DNA of 64,000 bases from Diphasiastrum complanatum (GCA_029204225.1 CM055100.1:52019260-52083259); one strand, 5' to 3'; numbered from the stretch's first letter, positions 33,814 through 49,019 are shown. A program made the numbers and translations. Notes: generated from the sequence alone by a model not told the origin.

Positions 33814-36507
33814 TTATGTTGAAGCTGATGAAGCCATTTGCCTTATCTCCCTGAGGGGCTCACAAGTTGAGAATTCTGCACTTCCAGATGCATCCTCAGA
33901 GTAGTCCTCGCCTTCCATACTACGATCTTTGCTATGATTTTGACCGCCTATAATGTGAGAATGATGTGCAGGTGATACTTCTGTGTAATCAGAAAGGCTC
34001 ACTTGTGACTTCTCTCTTTTATCCAAGCTTTCACAGACACTTCGATCTACTAAAGTACTGCTAATTGCTGTTTCATGCAACTGCAGGGAATACTCAAGAT
34101 TCCAAAGAACGTCCCCCATGGTAGGTCTGCTGATTCCCTGCTCTGCAAGGCACTTCTCTGCAGTTTCTCCAAATTTCAGCAGAGTCTCTCTATTGCAGTC
34201 TGCTACCAGCCGTGGGTCAATGATTCTTTCTAGCAGCCCCTGTTTTTGCCAATGCATTGCCCAATCTGCAATATTCACCTGTTCCCTGGGGAGGGCTGGA
34301 TTCACAGCAGGCCTGGCACACAAAACCTCCATCAGAACCACTCCAAAAGAATACACATCGGATTTTTCTGTCAGCTGCTGTCTGCGGAAATATTCCGGAT
34401 CAAGGTACCCAAAGCTTCCCTTCACAGCGGTGCTGACATGAGTGCGATCCAGAGTTGGTCCTGTCTTGGACAGTCCAAAATCAGACACTTTGGCAACGAA
34501 ATTCTCATCCAACAGAATGTTGGTCGTCTTCACATCTCTATGGATGATCCCTTGAGCTGCACCTGTGTGAAGGTAATGCAGGCCCCTAGCAGCGCCGATG
34601 CAGATCTCCAGCCTCTTCTTCCAGGACAGAGATGGCAGATCTGTGCCATACAAGTGCCCTCTCAGAGGGCCATTGGCCATGTAGTCATAAACAAGAATCA
34701 TTTCACAGTGTTCTTCGCAGTAGCCGATCAAAGAAACCAAGTGGCGATGGCGCAGCTTGGAAAGCAGCTCAATTTCAGTCTGAAATTCTGTCAAACCCTG
34801 CTCTGACTTCGGATTCCCTCTCTTCACAGCAACCTTGGTACCATCATCGATCTCTCCCTTGTACACTTTGCCAAACCCTCCAACTCCCAGCAGTAGAGAC
34901 TCATCAAAATTGTTAGTGGCATCTATGATCTCTTGGAAGGAGAAGTAACGGCCCAAATTGGGCTGGGCCGTTGAGAAATAGCTGCCTGTGCCGCTTTTGG
35001 GTGAGCTAGACGATATCTTGCTGGCCAAACTAGTGGCCGAATTACCTCCATGAAATGGCTGTGGTAGCCACCCTGGCGATGGATGCTTTCCATCTTTGGA
35101 TGCCTTAGCACAAAGATAAAATAAACCAGCCACCAGCACTCCCAACACAACCACTCCCCCTACAGTTATACCAATGATCAAACCCAGAGATCTGTTCTTT
35201 CTAACAGAGATAGTGGAGTTGAAGCTTGCGGATGGAAGCCCAGGGAGAGGACCGCCTGTAAGGCTTCCTGTGGAATCATTGATCTTCAAAATCTCAATAC
35301 CATTCAGAATGGCATCTTTGTACTGAGAATCGGCATTAGGAGTGGGGCCGACTTGGATCCGCAAAGTGCTCACCCCGTTGATCATGGGAACCGCAAAATC
35401 AAGGTAATAAGCTGTGTCCTTGGGCGCCACCTCGATGATGTCAAGCCCATTGAAAGCAGTTCGATTGTTTATGTAGATGTTGAAGACCCTTTGGTACGAC
35501 ATGTTGTAAACAATCTCACAGAGATGAAGCCGAACAAAGTAGAAATAACCATCATCTACAGGAAAAGACCAGGTCAGGTTAAAGTTCGGATTAACAGTGT
35601 TGGAAACTCCCATCGTTCTGGCTGTGCCATATACGCTTTGCGGAGCTATGTATTCTGGCGTCCTGGAAGTGTACTTGATGTCTGAAATGGCATATGCTGG
35701 GATGGCACCAGTCACAGCTCCTGCTATGAAGGAGCTGTCAGGAAGCCATGTCCGCATTTGCCCCGAATCGTTATCAGCGCTAACGGCCTGGCCCCCCACA
35801 TTCACTCTGTACAGTGTTTGCAACGCAGCGGAATCCACTCCCAGCTTCTGAACTGTGTTGGTGCTTAGAAGATTAGCATCGTCCTTGTAGGCATCCTGGG
35901 GCATGGATACAACCTCGATGCCATTGATAAAGGCGTAGGAGTTGTTTTGGGGGTAGACTGTGATGGTCAGTGAGGTGCCAGTCGAGTTGATAGAGTATTC
36001 TTTGACCAGAAAGGGCTTCTGAGAATCGCTTGCTTTGATCTCAGTGGCCACACTTATATTTTTGAGAATGAGATGTTCATCCACAATGACAGTAAACAAG
36101 GAAAGAACTGGGTTAAAGTTTCCATAGGTGAAGGGGTAAAAATGAAAACGTACCCAATGCCTTCCTGCAGAGATCGGAATGGTGTAGTTGGTTGCTGAAG
36201 TAAAGACGCGAGCCTTGAGATATGGAATGCTGGAGGGAAGGTTAGCGTTCTGCACCGTGGTGAACACAGGCAATCCTCCCGCTACGAAAGAACCGCCATC
36301 GCCATCGCCTTGCCAGATACGATCACCCACCGAACTATTACCTGTAGCACCACAAGCTATGAAAAGCACATCCGTAGGAGTCCATCCCTTCTGTGCAAGT
36401 GCCGATAGTGCCCACAGCAGCAAGCAAGTAAAGATTGGTAGCAAATGGTAAGGAGGCGATGGTTGCATGAGAAAGATCATCACAGGGCGACAATCCTTCA
36501 CCATCAC
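33814..36507 (-). CDS. THE1-like: THESEUS1-like receptor kinase (CrRLK1L family), intronless
   Basis: This 897-residue single-exon protein has the full CrRLK1L layout. A hydrophobic signal segment covers about 12-39 (Met12 is a second possible start, which would leave a more typical signal peptide). A malectin-like extracellular region covers about 41-408 with many N-x-S/T sites. One membrane helix covers about 441-466. The Ser/Thr kinase lies at about 535-805. Kinase hallmarks are intact: glycine loop GVGGFGKV (541-548), VAVK lysine (562), HRDVKTTN (656-663), DFG (676-678) and the STAVKGSFGYLDPEYF activation segment. ILVYDYMANGPLRGHLYG and PREQVNIADWAMHWQKQ closely match the THE1 subgroup. 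In this family such kinases sit in the plasma membrane and sense cell-wall state or RALF peptides. That role is inferred by homology. Lack of introns is normal for the family. The gene looks complete and functional. Confidence 0.97.
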   Translation of the reverse strand: MMVKDCRPVMIFLMQPSPPYHLLPIFTCLLLWALSALAQKGWTPTDVLFIACGATGNSSVGDRIWQGDGDGGSFVAGGLPVFTTVQNANLPSSIPYLKARVFTSATNYTIPISAGRHWVRFHFYPFTYGNFNPVLSLFTVIVDEHLILKNISVATEIKASDSQKPFLVKEYSINSTGTSLTITVYPQNNSYAFINGIEVVSMPQDAYKDDANLLSTNTVQKLGVDSAALQTLYRVNVGGQAVSADNDSGQMRTWLPDSSFIAGAVTGAIPAYAISDIKYTSRTPEYIAPQSVYGTARTMGVSNTVNPNFNLTWSFPVDDGYFYFVRLHLCEIVYNMSYQRVFNIYINNRTAFNGLDIIEVAPKDTAYYLDFAVPMINGVSTLRIQVGPTPNADSQYKDAILNGIEILKINDSTGSLTGGPLPGLPSASFNSTISVRKNRSLGLIIGITVGGVVVLGVLVAGLFYLCAKASKDGKHPSPGWLPQPFHGGNSATSLASKISSSSPKSGTGSYFSTAQPNLGRYFSFQEIIDATNNFDESLLLGVGGFGKVYKGEIDDGTKVAVKRGNPKSEQGLTEFQTEIELLSKLRHRHLVSLIGYCEEHCEMILVYDYMANGPLRGHLYGTDLPSLSWKKRLEICIGAARGLHYLHTGAAQGIIHRDVKTTNILLDENFVAKVSDFGLSKTGPTLDRTHVSTAVKGSFGYLDPEYFRRQQLTEKSDVYSFGVVLMEVLCARPAVNPALPREQVNIADWAMHWQKQGLLERIIDPRLVADCNRETLLKFGETAEKCLAEQGISRPTMGDVLWNLEYSLQLHETAISSTLVDRSVCESLDKREKSQVSLSDYTEVSPAHHSHIIGGQNHSKDRSMEGEDYSEDASGSAEFSTCEPLREIRQMASSAST

Positions 36508-38300
36508 TTGCAGCTTTCTTGCTCCTGCAACTGAGTGTTATGTGTTATATGAGCTTACTTAAAAGAGACCAAAGCTGTTCACGTCCCTAGTCGCATTCTC
36601 TGTTTGAGCAGGTCTTTTACGAAGCGCAGTGGAGAACTCCCACAATTGCTGTTTCGTCCTCCTGCCTCCGAGCATGCTCTCTTCTAAAGCTCTCACTCAC
36701 TGGCTCACTTCCAAAGCAGAGGACATTTCGCAAGAAAGTACACAAGAGTAGGAAACAGAGCTGCCTGCATCCGTTGCTGAGCTGCTTCGCGCTGACCCTC
36801 GGACAGTTGGGCGGGGGCGGGCAATGGCTGGCGATGGGCATGCTCCCAAAAAGGCGAGGATGTTCGTGGCTGCTTACAAGCGAACAACCACAACGCTTTC
36901 CCACCTACCTTCCTAAAATGCAAAACGAGGTGCCACAAAACTTCCCTTGTGCCACAAGGCACATACAAATTATTTTGACCTTGTGCAACCCTATGGTTGA
37001 AACATTACAAATTTTGTTACAATATGGATGAGTCAAGCAATAGAGAGAAATGAAAGAAATCTTTCCTTTCCCCAAATCAAAATTTTGAACACCAAAAGCA
37101 CCTCCAAGAGTGCAATATGCCTCCACCTTTATCTTTCCTCTAGAATCTACCATTCTTTTTTCGGAATGTGCGTTCTCTCTCCACCCTTCTCACCTTGCAT
37201 TACGTCGTGGAAGGCTAGTGCGCCTCAGGCCTTCTATGCAGATCGGGCACCCACCCTCAAGCAAGGGCTCTCCCTGCATGGAAGGCCTTCCACCATACAA
37301 AATAAATAAATATAGCTCTCTTTCCCTTCTTCCTAATGGCACTTATAAACATTTTAACAACTAGATAGCTTGGCATACAAATAACTATTTAATGTGGTCA
37401 TTACCAAGAAAACCTTATCTATAATAGCACTAAAGAGCTCTCAAATTATTATGTAGTCTCATTTTTAACAAAGGTGTCAATTTTTTCAATGGAATCAACT
37501 CACAAACTATATGGTGTCAACGCCTTAAGGGGAAGTTAGACAACCAACCTAAGACAACATGATTCGCCGATAGATAATTATCCCATAAGCACATTCACCA
37601 TAAGCATAAATAAACCAATCGAGAAACCCGAGTGGGGCTCGAGCACCTACCACAAGGTATTTTTTAAACCAATGGGAACACAAGATAGAACAAAAGTGGT
37701 CTATTATAGCAAAGCTTATACAGTGTTGTTGAAGGCACGCGTCCACTCCCATATATGCCAAGAGTGGTGGGCCTATGATCTAACAAGCTTATGAGAGTAT
37801 AAGGTTTTCCTAAGACTTTATTTGAATTTACTTGTGGGCTTACAAAACACGTGCCACAATAAATTCTTAAAACTATGAAAGACCTTGGGGCTAAAAGTGG
37901 GCTCTAGGCTTATGATCAATTCTCTCAAGGAAAGTTGTAACATAATGATGTCTTATCTAAAAGGATAAGAGAGGAGCGACGAAGAGTTTCATTTGATCCT
38001 GCAGGAGCCAGTGGCGAACTACAGGAGCCCATGCTTTGATCTGCTCGTTTTCTTGACAACTCCGCTTATTTGCCTCGAGTCAGCATGACCTGTTCAAACC
38101 TTTCGTTAAAGTTTGGGTTTCGTGCCAGCATGTCTAGAAAGTTGAAGACTTAGTCACTTCTTTTTGCAAGGTCTTCGTCCCTAAGATCTTAGGTTCCTCT
38201 TGGTATTAATGTCTGTTGGATCAGTCATGGTTTGTGCTAGTTTCTATTTGTTAGGTTTTTTAACCTTTCATGTGTTTTTCAACACTCTTTCTACGTCTCT
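36508..38300. other. upstream region of the kinase gene and non-coding DNA
   Basis: On the minus strand the first several hundred bases are the likely 5' UTR and promoter of the THE1-like gene. I see no clear TATA box at a decisive position. A GC-richer patch around 37180-37290 contains paired GGAAGGCTAGTG and GGAAGGCCTTCCAC strings. No other gene is supported. Confidence 0.5.
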
Positions 38301-38434
38301 GCCCTTCTGCTAGTCGACGTCCCCTCTCTCTGTTCTTTTGTCTGCTGTAGTGTGTTTTTTAACACACCTGCCTTTGGCTCCCGTGCTCTCTCCTTTTTCT
38401 TGGTTTTAGTTCCCTTTTCTGCTCTGGTCTGTTT

Positions 38435-38812
38435 TTGTTGTCTTGTGTAGTGCGCTTTTCCTTGCTGCTTTGGGTTCTGGTTTATTGTCCTTTCATAGCT
38501 AATAGGCATCAAAACCGTCCTCTTTTTAAGAAACAACTGAATGCTTCCTTTCCCTCGTTCATAAGTTTCTTGAATCCTTGTCCTCCCTCTTTGAGGTCCC
38601 TTGATATCCCCCCTTTTGTCAGTGCCCCTAATAACCTGCCCCTAAATCCCAGAGGGCTTCTTCCTCTTCCGTCTGCTCCCAACCCTCTCATCAGCTTCAT
38701 TGAAGCCCTTAAGAATAACCATGTTTCTTCGGCTTCTAATGCCTTAGCTAATAAATGGGCTCCATTGAAGAAGGTCCAAATTTCGGAAGAATCTTGTATT
38801 TCCTCTGACTGA
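38435..38812 (+). pseudogene. possible N-terminal part of LINE ORF1
   Basis: A 125-codon plus-strand frame rich in Pro, Leu and Ser (PPSLRSLDIPPFVSAPNN and similar), ending ISEESCISSD. It lies 0.6 kb before a DUF4283-like LINE ORF1 core on the same strand, so it may be its N-terminal region, but no motif proves that. A 129-codon frame on the opposite strand is its shadow. Confidence 0.3.
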
Positions 38813-39392
38813 TGGAAAGTTTCGGAATTGACAGGCCGGATAGAGCCAACTTGACAAGAGTAGCTACTGCTTCTCACTGCTGTCTGATTCTCTTCCAAAC
38901 CCCAGATCGATTCTAACGATCTATTTTATTGTATACAGCAGATAATGTTGAATAAAAACAACAGCGAAAATTATATACTGATAGCATGCATTCAAATTTT
39001 ACAGATTATACACATCAACGGATAGAACATTCAGAAAATGGCTTCTATATCATAACTGAATTTACAATATAATTCTTGAGCACTGTCTGTTTCCCAGATC
39101 AATGCGTCGACGTGAGAGAGATATTTTCTTCTCGCGAATAGTATGACTAGCTATTGCTAATCTGTAAAACTCGCTCCGGAGCTATCTCAAACGGTCTGTC
39201 TGTATTTTGTCCGTGACTGTATATGTCTTCTGCTTCTGCATCTTTTGCATCCTTCGTTGATCTCTTTATGTGATCAATCTTGAGGACTGATTGGGTTAGA
39301 AGATCTAATCAAAAGAAATGCATTAGCCTTAACCGAAACTGATTCCAAATTTGAGCCTTCGGTCGTCCTTTTCTTGGGACTCTTTCTCTAGA

Positions 39393-39885
39393 TTAGTCTT
39401 TCATTAAAGCTTTTATTTGCCAATCCATTATTTCGCGGATTAAGCTCTTCATTAACCTGGATTCTTTAGAGAATAATTGTTTCCTCCTCCACTTTGGCTC
39501 GAAGAAAGACTCCCTTGCGATCTTCAAGGCTTCTCCCTTCAGATTCAAGAACTCTATAATTTCTACTTTCAAATTCAATAACTCTTTCAATCCTCTTGAT
39601 GCTACCTCTATCTCTTTGCCTTTGCACCTTTCTCTCTCCTTCTTTCCAATCAAATTCAAATGTCTTCTTTTTGGTCTTCTTTCTTGCCTTGGGGAGGTTC
39701 TCAGCATTGAGGACGATTTCAACTCCCAGTTTTCTCCCTACATTAAAGCCTGTGTCTTTTGGAAATTGGTTGACACTCTCCCTTCCCAGCTCAACGTTTT
39801 CGATGGTAATGTTTATCATGATCAGGCTGTTCACTTTGATTCCTTGCCCTTCTTTTGCATTTCCTATCGAAAATTGAGAAGATAG
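39393..39885 (+). pseudogene. LINE ORF1 relic, DUF4283-like domain
   Basis: Read on the plus strand with a few frame changes: SLENNCFLLHFGSKKDSLAI, then FKASPFRFKNS, FNNSFNPLDATSISLPLHLS, then FWSSFLPWGG or LLSCLGEVLSIEDDF, then LPSQLNVFDGNVYHDQAVHF and DSLPFFCISYRKLRR. This is the order of the DUF4283 fold and following zinc-knuckle region of plant L1-type ORF1: 'F-x-L-x-F', 'W-V-R-L-P-x-L-P', 'V-x-Y-x-x-L-P-x-F-C'. The last Cys-rich knuckle is degraded (SYRKL where Cys is expected). No ORF2 follows within the next kilobase. Confidence 0.6.
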
Positions 39886-40561
39886 GCAGCGAAAGCTTGA
39901 GCGTAGGCGTGTAGGATCGGAAACGCAACAGTTAGCAGCAAAAATATTCAAGATGAATGATTCAGACAAATTGCACAAATGAACAATACTGTTTAGATCC
40001 TCTGCTTGGGAGGATCTGTTTACTGGTTTTCTACTTACTTCTTCTTGCTTACAGGTTGATTTTGTGCTCTGCCTGTCAACAAAAATTGTGGGCACTTGTT
40101 TAGATTATCTTCTTGTTTCAGAGCCAAAGCTCAGGCATAGGAGACTGATTATCAATGTAGTATTTTGTCCTGCGCCTGTTAGAGGACAACTCATGGTCGT
40201 TCTCTCTTGAAAGCACTCACACTCAAACAGAGATACAAGCCATGAACATTCATTTACAGATCAACATGCAGCCCAAATGAACGTTCAACAGTTTCTATAG
40301 CTACCTACTCTAAATACGTGCTACAATCAGATCCTAAACACTACTAAAACTAAGCTACACCTGCATTAATCCACAGAGCTGAAACAAAAAACTAATCTAC
40401 AGCATTTTAGAAGTCCAAGAATCAAGAAACCAACCCGTCTTTTGATTCTTGGACATCCCAAGAACATCAAGAACTAGAATGTTGGAGGCAAGATTTATGC
40501 CACATTTCTAGTGACTTGACACGCCATCACCTGCTCAATCACATACAAATCATATCGTTCA
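39886..40561. other. non-coding stretch
   Basis: Follows the LINE ORF1 relic. No reverse transcriptase or other gene is seen. May be decayed transposon. Confidence 0.4.
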
Positions 40562-40686
40562 GTGCTGGGGGCCAGCAAAGTCCACCAGACCCCTGCATTG
40601 GGACATCACCGGGGACGCCCCAGACCCCAGACCCCACCCGCCAGGACCCCACCCATTGAGGCCCCGAACCCCACCCGCGCCAGCAC
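40562..40686. repeat. 125-bp C-rich block with inverted ends
   Basis: GTGCTGG at 40562-40568 and CCAGCAC at 40680-40686 are perfect inverted ends of a block filled with GACCCCA and ACCCC repeats. Its base composition differs sharply from the AT-rich surroundings. It may be a small inserted element or a local minisatellite. Confidence 0.55.
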
Positions 40687-41302
40687 CATCGTAACCATCT
40701 TGCACTCGTCTGATCATCATCAAATAAAGCCTCTGGTTTTACGTAAGTGAACTTATATCTATGCTTTTCTTGGAGCTCAACAAAAATATATATCTATACA
40801 TACGCTCTCTACAGACTTTGACAATGCGACTCATCATCATCCCAAGGACCAGTTAGAGGCAATGCCATGGGACCTGGCAGTAGTTTGGCAGCAGGAGCAT
40901 GTTGTTTGATTCTGGGTATGACATGGAATATTTTAGAATATGGTAAGAAGCTTATGCAATAAGCCCAAACACTACATAACTGAAGTAGAGAGTTGAAAGT
41001 ATTAGAAACAAGCGACAGTTAGCATCTTGTGTGTGTGAGTCCAACATTGGGCCTTAGGCTAATAAGTGCCATGGAGCACAATTATTCAATAAAGTATTTT
41101 AAACAGCTTTTGTAAAGTTCTTAAGTTCGGAAACACAACTTGAGCTCAAAAAACACAAAGTTATCTTGACAGTCAAGATAGTGATCCTTATGGAACTTCA
41201 ATATCCAATCAGAGTAAAGGGGGCTCACCTGTCAAATCTATAGGAGGGAGCCATTTCCCTTGTATTTGATCTCCTTCTACTCTTCCTAATAAAACTCTAT
41301 CT

Positions 41303-42158
<856 letters not shown>

Positions 42159-42170
<12 letters not shown>

Positions 42171-42262
42171 AGAAAACCATGGAGTGATCATTAAGATCCG
42201 TAGGTAGGATTCTCTCTCATTAAGAAAACCATGGAGTGATCATTAAGATCCGTAGGTAGGAT
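42159..42262 (+). repeat. perfect 52-bp tandem duplication
   Basis: Positions 42159-42210 are repeated without change at 42211-42262 (unit begins TCTCTCTCATTAAGAAAACC). It starts inside the (CT)n tail of the LINE. Perfect identity means it is young or an assembly artefact. Confidence 0.93.
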
Positions 42263-44387
<2,125 letters not shown>

Positions 44388-44423
44388 CCACCAACCATAC
44401 GCACAGTTAGCAAGGTATCTCAA

Positions 44424-44463
44424 TGGGCAGCTAGCACCCCTGAGATGGAGTGCTAACTGCCCA
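44424..44463. repeat. 14-bp hairpin next to the (GA)n tract
   Basis: TGGGCAGCTAGCAC (44424-44437) and GTGCTAACTGCCCA (44450-44463) pair in 13 of 14 positions around a 12-base loop. Its role is unknown. It could be an element end or a structured 3' UTR of the relic on the minus strand. Confidence 0.75.
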
Positions 44464-44835
44464 CCAAGAGGAATAGAGCATTTTCTGGTAATGTAAACAT
44501 CAGTGAACACATTATGCAAAAATAATTTGTTGATGATTTCGTATAGTTTTCTTTTAAAAAAGCCATTTCGTTGAAAAGCCAAAACTATGTTTTTATCCTC
44601 CTCCTCAAAGGTACCCTGCTCATTACAATAGTACATGGCAGCAATAATTTGTGCAATAACAACCTTATAAGAGTTAAGAGTTGGTCTGTTGGAAGTCAGG
44701 TGTATGTACTGAAAACAAGGAAAAGAAAGCTCTTTTCTTTTGTCAAATTTTTTCATATAAAAATTTTCGGACTTAGCATCAAAAGTAGTACTAATATTTA
44801 TGAAATTGACAGTATTGTCTGAAGTATCAGCATTC

Positions 44836-46460
44836 TTAATGGTTAAGTACTCCAAGAATAAATCCATGTAGCATTATCATAAGCACGGGATTGTTCTTTG
44901 TCCAAAAACAAAGGAGCATTAGAACTGTAGTCCAACCAAACACAATCTGCTCAAAGATATTATAAACATGACCAAAAATATGAAGTAATGTCTCAGAATA
45001 AAGTCGTTTAACATTTATCTTCTCAAAGCATCTATTGTAGTAATGTAAATGCAAAAACATCTTCCCTTTGTCTCTTTTGACCACTAATCGTCGCCTACCA
45101 ATTGTACTAACCTCCAAAACTCTTATTTCTTCTTTTTTCTTCTGACATGGATCAATCACGGTAAAAGTTCAGCTTTCTAATAGGAAGGTCTCCTTATCCA
45201 CCACTACTTTGCCCCTCCTTGCCTTTTCTTGGAAAGTATTTCCTCTTCTTGCTGCCACTGCTTGATATGACTGAGCTTGGATTGTTCAGATTGAAGGAAC
45301 ATGTTTTCTTGTTTGTATTCTGGAAGTATTTATCCTGTAAGGTAGAGAAGTTGGGATTTTTTAAGAGACGTTTAATTTCTCGAATGTTCTCGGCATTGCC
45401 AAGGTGTGCAAGAAGCTTAGTAGTAGGGTTATTGGAAAGTTCAATGGCAGCATCAATCATGTATTGTCTAATATAAAGAAAGACAAGGTGGGCTTTGATA
45501 GCATCTCTACTAGGTTTATGAAGCCAAAGGAAAAAAGCATTGAGTTGGTTTTGAAGAGAGGCACCAGGGAAGAATTTGGCAAGGTTGTTCATTATATACC
45601 AGATAGCATGATCAAACCATATAATAGAAGAGTTGTTTTTGCATTTGTCACCACATCTGCACTTAAAGAAAGGTCTCTTCCAGTTCCAAATTCTAGCTTG
45701 ATGTAGGCTCATTATACTGAATCTAGTATCAAAGTGGCCTCTAGTCCTAGCCCATGTTTTCTCAAAGGAACATCTCGAGGGTTCAAAAATTTGCTCATTT
45801 TTATGACGGTGTCGAAGGCAATATGAGTGTCAAAGGTAGGATTTTTATGCAAAGCAACAAGCTTATAGGCTTGAACTTCAGTATCGGTAAAATGGGCAAG
45901 CGCAATCCAAAGTTCCATCGAAATGGGTGCCATGAAGTTAACAAAAGGAAGGCTTCAAAGCTTAAAGGCAGTTTTGGCAGATTTAAACTCAATAGTACGC
46001 ATCGGTATCAAAGATACTTGGAAACTCTTGGCTTGACAAAAATCAAAGGCAATCTGATTATCGGCTTCACAAATTTCTTGCAAAAAGGATTCTAGCTGGG
46101 AAGCACTATCTTCATCAAGGTCTTCAGTAAAGATCAAGGGGTGAGGTGAAAGAGGAGGTTCGATAATGGTAGGAATGTCGTCAATCAAAGCACCATTTTC
46201 TTTTCCAAATAGGTAAAAATCTTTTGAATATGCACATTACAAAAACTTCCTTCAGCAACAATGTGTTCAACATAGTCAGGGAGATCAAACAAGATATTTT
46301 CGACTATGCTTAAGATATCCTTTTTTTTTTATGAAATCCATATAAATCTTTATCCAATCCAAAGTAGTCATCAGATCAATAAGGCAAAAGATCAATAGGG
46401 CCAACGACATTACAAGTAGCTATATCTGTTGACGTAATAAGATTGTGAACCTCAATAGCT
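44836..46460 (-). pseudogene. unidentified coding relic, about 500 codons, minus strand
   Basis: A chain of minus-strand frames can be read from about 46460 down to 44836, with several stops and frame changes. Pieces in order are SFCNVHIQKIFTYLEKK, then an acidic block DDIPTIIEPPLSPHPLIF through SASQLESFLQEICEADNQ (46188-46060). Next come SMELWIALAHFTDTEVQAYK and FDTHIAFDTVIKMSKFLN (45933-45780), then a Cys-containing start KCRCGDKCKN with IIWFDHAIWYIMNNLAKFFP (45712-45570). After that come IKAHLVFLYIRQYMIDAAIE and a basic tail GSKKRKYFPRKGKE, then LVVKRDKGKMFLHLHYYNRC (45159-44990). I do not recognise the family. The acidic-to-basic layout and absence of RT motifs suggest a structural or accessory protein of a mobile or viral-like element rather than a host gene, but that is only inference. 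It is flanked on both sides by 124-125-base (GA)n tracts. Confidence 0.45.
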
Positions 46461-46658
46461 TTCCTCATGCAACAAATGATAGTCTGAATATAGGGGCTAG
46501 GAGGAGGAAGGGGCTCTCCATAACCAAGTGTAACTGCATTATGAAACCACCCTTTGGACTAAACCATAAAACAGACCTCGTTAGCCATAAAATACAAGTA
46601 AAGGTAAAAGTTTGGTACTACCTCGATGAAAGGGTAGTCGGGGTGGCATCAAAGATGC

Positions 46659-47479
<821 letters not shown>

Positions 47480-48067
47480 AATGTAAGTATTCTTAGTAAA
47501 TGCTTAAATGAGCCATTATTTAAAGTCTATCATGAATATCCTCATGCTTGGATTCGACATATATTGGCTAAGTGTACTAACTGAAGAAGCAATGTCAGGT
47601 CTAGTACAAATCATGGCATACATGAGAGAGCCAATAATAGTATGATACAGATACTATTTCATTTGCTCGACTTTTTTGAAAGACTAGGAACATCAGTCCG
47701 AATTATCTGATGTTCTTGGAAGTCTGATTCTCAAAATCCTGCTTGAATTGTTGAAAATACTTGAAGGCTTCTGATTCATTTTTTAGAAAAAGGTCAGAAA
47801 GTATTTTGCTCCCCCTATAGATAGAGTCTGCATGGGTTCACATATGTCGTTGTGCACAATACCTAACACACCTTTGGATATGTGTCATGAATCAGACTTG
47901 AAAGGAGTTCTAGCATGCTTGGCTAGAATACAGCTTTGACAAATTTTGCGATCTAAAATATTTTTGCAGTTAAGATCTCGAACAAACTGTTTAGTTGACA
48001 TATTTGTAAGCCAAGTAAAATTGACATGACTCATCCTATTATGCCATAGTAAATCTCTTTGTTCCAA
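47480..48067 (-). pseudogene. Copia relic 4 (pre-integrase plus RT end, internal deletion)
   Basis: On the minus strand, LLWHNRMSHVNFTWLTNM and ICQSCILAKHARTPF (48067-47885) are the pre-integrase/integrase start. FLKNESEAFKYFQQFK (about 47800-47740) is integrase. Then IGSLMYAMICTRPDIAS (about 47640-47580) is already the C-terminal RT/RNase H border. Most of integrase and RT are therefore deleted. Several stops. Confidence 0.7.
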
Positions 48068-48499
48068 AGCAAAACCATGACTAAAGCTCTCGATAAAAAA
48101 TTAGAAGACATATAAGATCTACTCAACAATTTTCACAATGAGACAGACCTGGCACTTTCACCCAATATAGCTTGTTTGTATGTGTAAATTGTGACTTCAA
48201 AGTTGTTAATAGATAATATAATCTAGACAAGGTACTTGATATATCACAATATGATTATATCCTGAAGTTGATTAGTCATATGAATCTCTTACGTAGTTCT
48301 AAGGTGCTAAGGGGAGGCTTGAAAATTTTAAATTTCACACGTGTGGGACACCCCAAAAGTGGATCTCCTAAGATGTGGGTGATTGCACAAAGATCAAGCT
48401 ATAGATTGAATTCCAAGATCTATCTCACAAATCTAAGGCAAGAGCACAATGAAACATGCATATATCATTCACCAAAGTACATTCACAAATGTGGGAGAT

Positions 48500-49007
48500 T
48501 GTAATGAAAAAAATAAGTATAAGAGAGAGAAATCAAGTACACATCCTCAGGTAGAGAGGGAAAGCCAAAAAGACTCAAAATATAGGAACTCTCATAATCT
48601 CCATAAAACTTACATAGAATTGATCTATCACTCATATAAGTAGCAACTCAAGGTAGAGAGGAGTGAAACATGATTGGACCCCTTCTTTTCCTCCTCCTAA
48701 TTTGATTGGCTTAGTGACATATAGGCCCTCAAACTTGATTGGACCAATTTCATGGATCTATTACTTGTGATTGGTCACATGATCTCAATACAACACATAG
48801 GAAGATGTCACTAGCCCTGTACCAACATGCCATGTGTCAAGTGCCTAACTTACTCTTGGATTTGGCCTAATCATCATCTAGCATGTGTACTTGCTCGAGT
48901 TATCTCTAATGCCAAAATTGGCCTAATCACCTACTAACATGTGGATGGACATAAAAAAGTCAACATACCCACTAACTCAACATAGATAACTATTACAAAT
49001 TTTCACA
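48500..49007 (-). mobile_element. Copia 3' LTR (about 508 bp)
   Basis: The right edge TTTCACA at 49007 is followed by a minus-strand polypurine tract (TTTTAAGGAGAGG) and the end of a Copia frame (LLNKLYVKLE-stop). The left edge TGTAATGAAAAAAATAAG resembles the left edge of the LTR at 18586. An alternative reading exists because TGTGGGAGAT just left of 48500 resembles a plus-strand polypurine tract. Confidence 0.5.
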
Positions 49008-49019
49008 CCTCTCCTTAAA

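Noticed and set aside
34118-36451. Several open frames on the plus strand across the kinase gene
   Set aside because: They are antisense shadows of the intact minus-strand receptor kinase.
45194-45712. Reading the 45-kb relic as a known plant pararetrovirus or rhabdovirus protein
   Set aside because: I can see no diagnostic motif of either group, so no family name was given.
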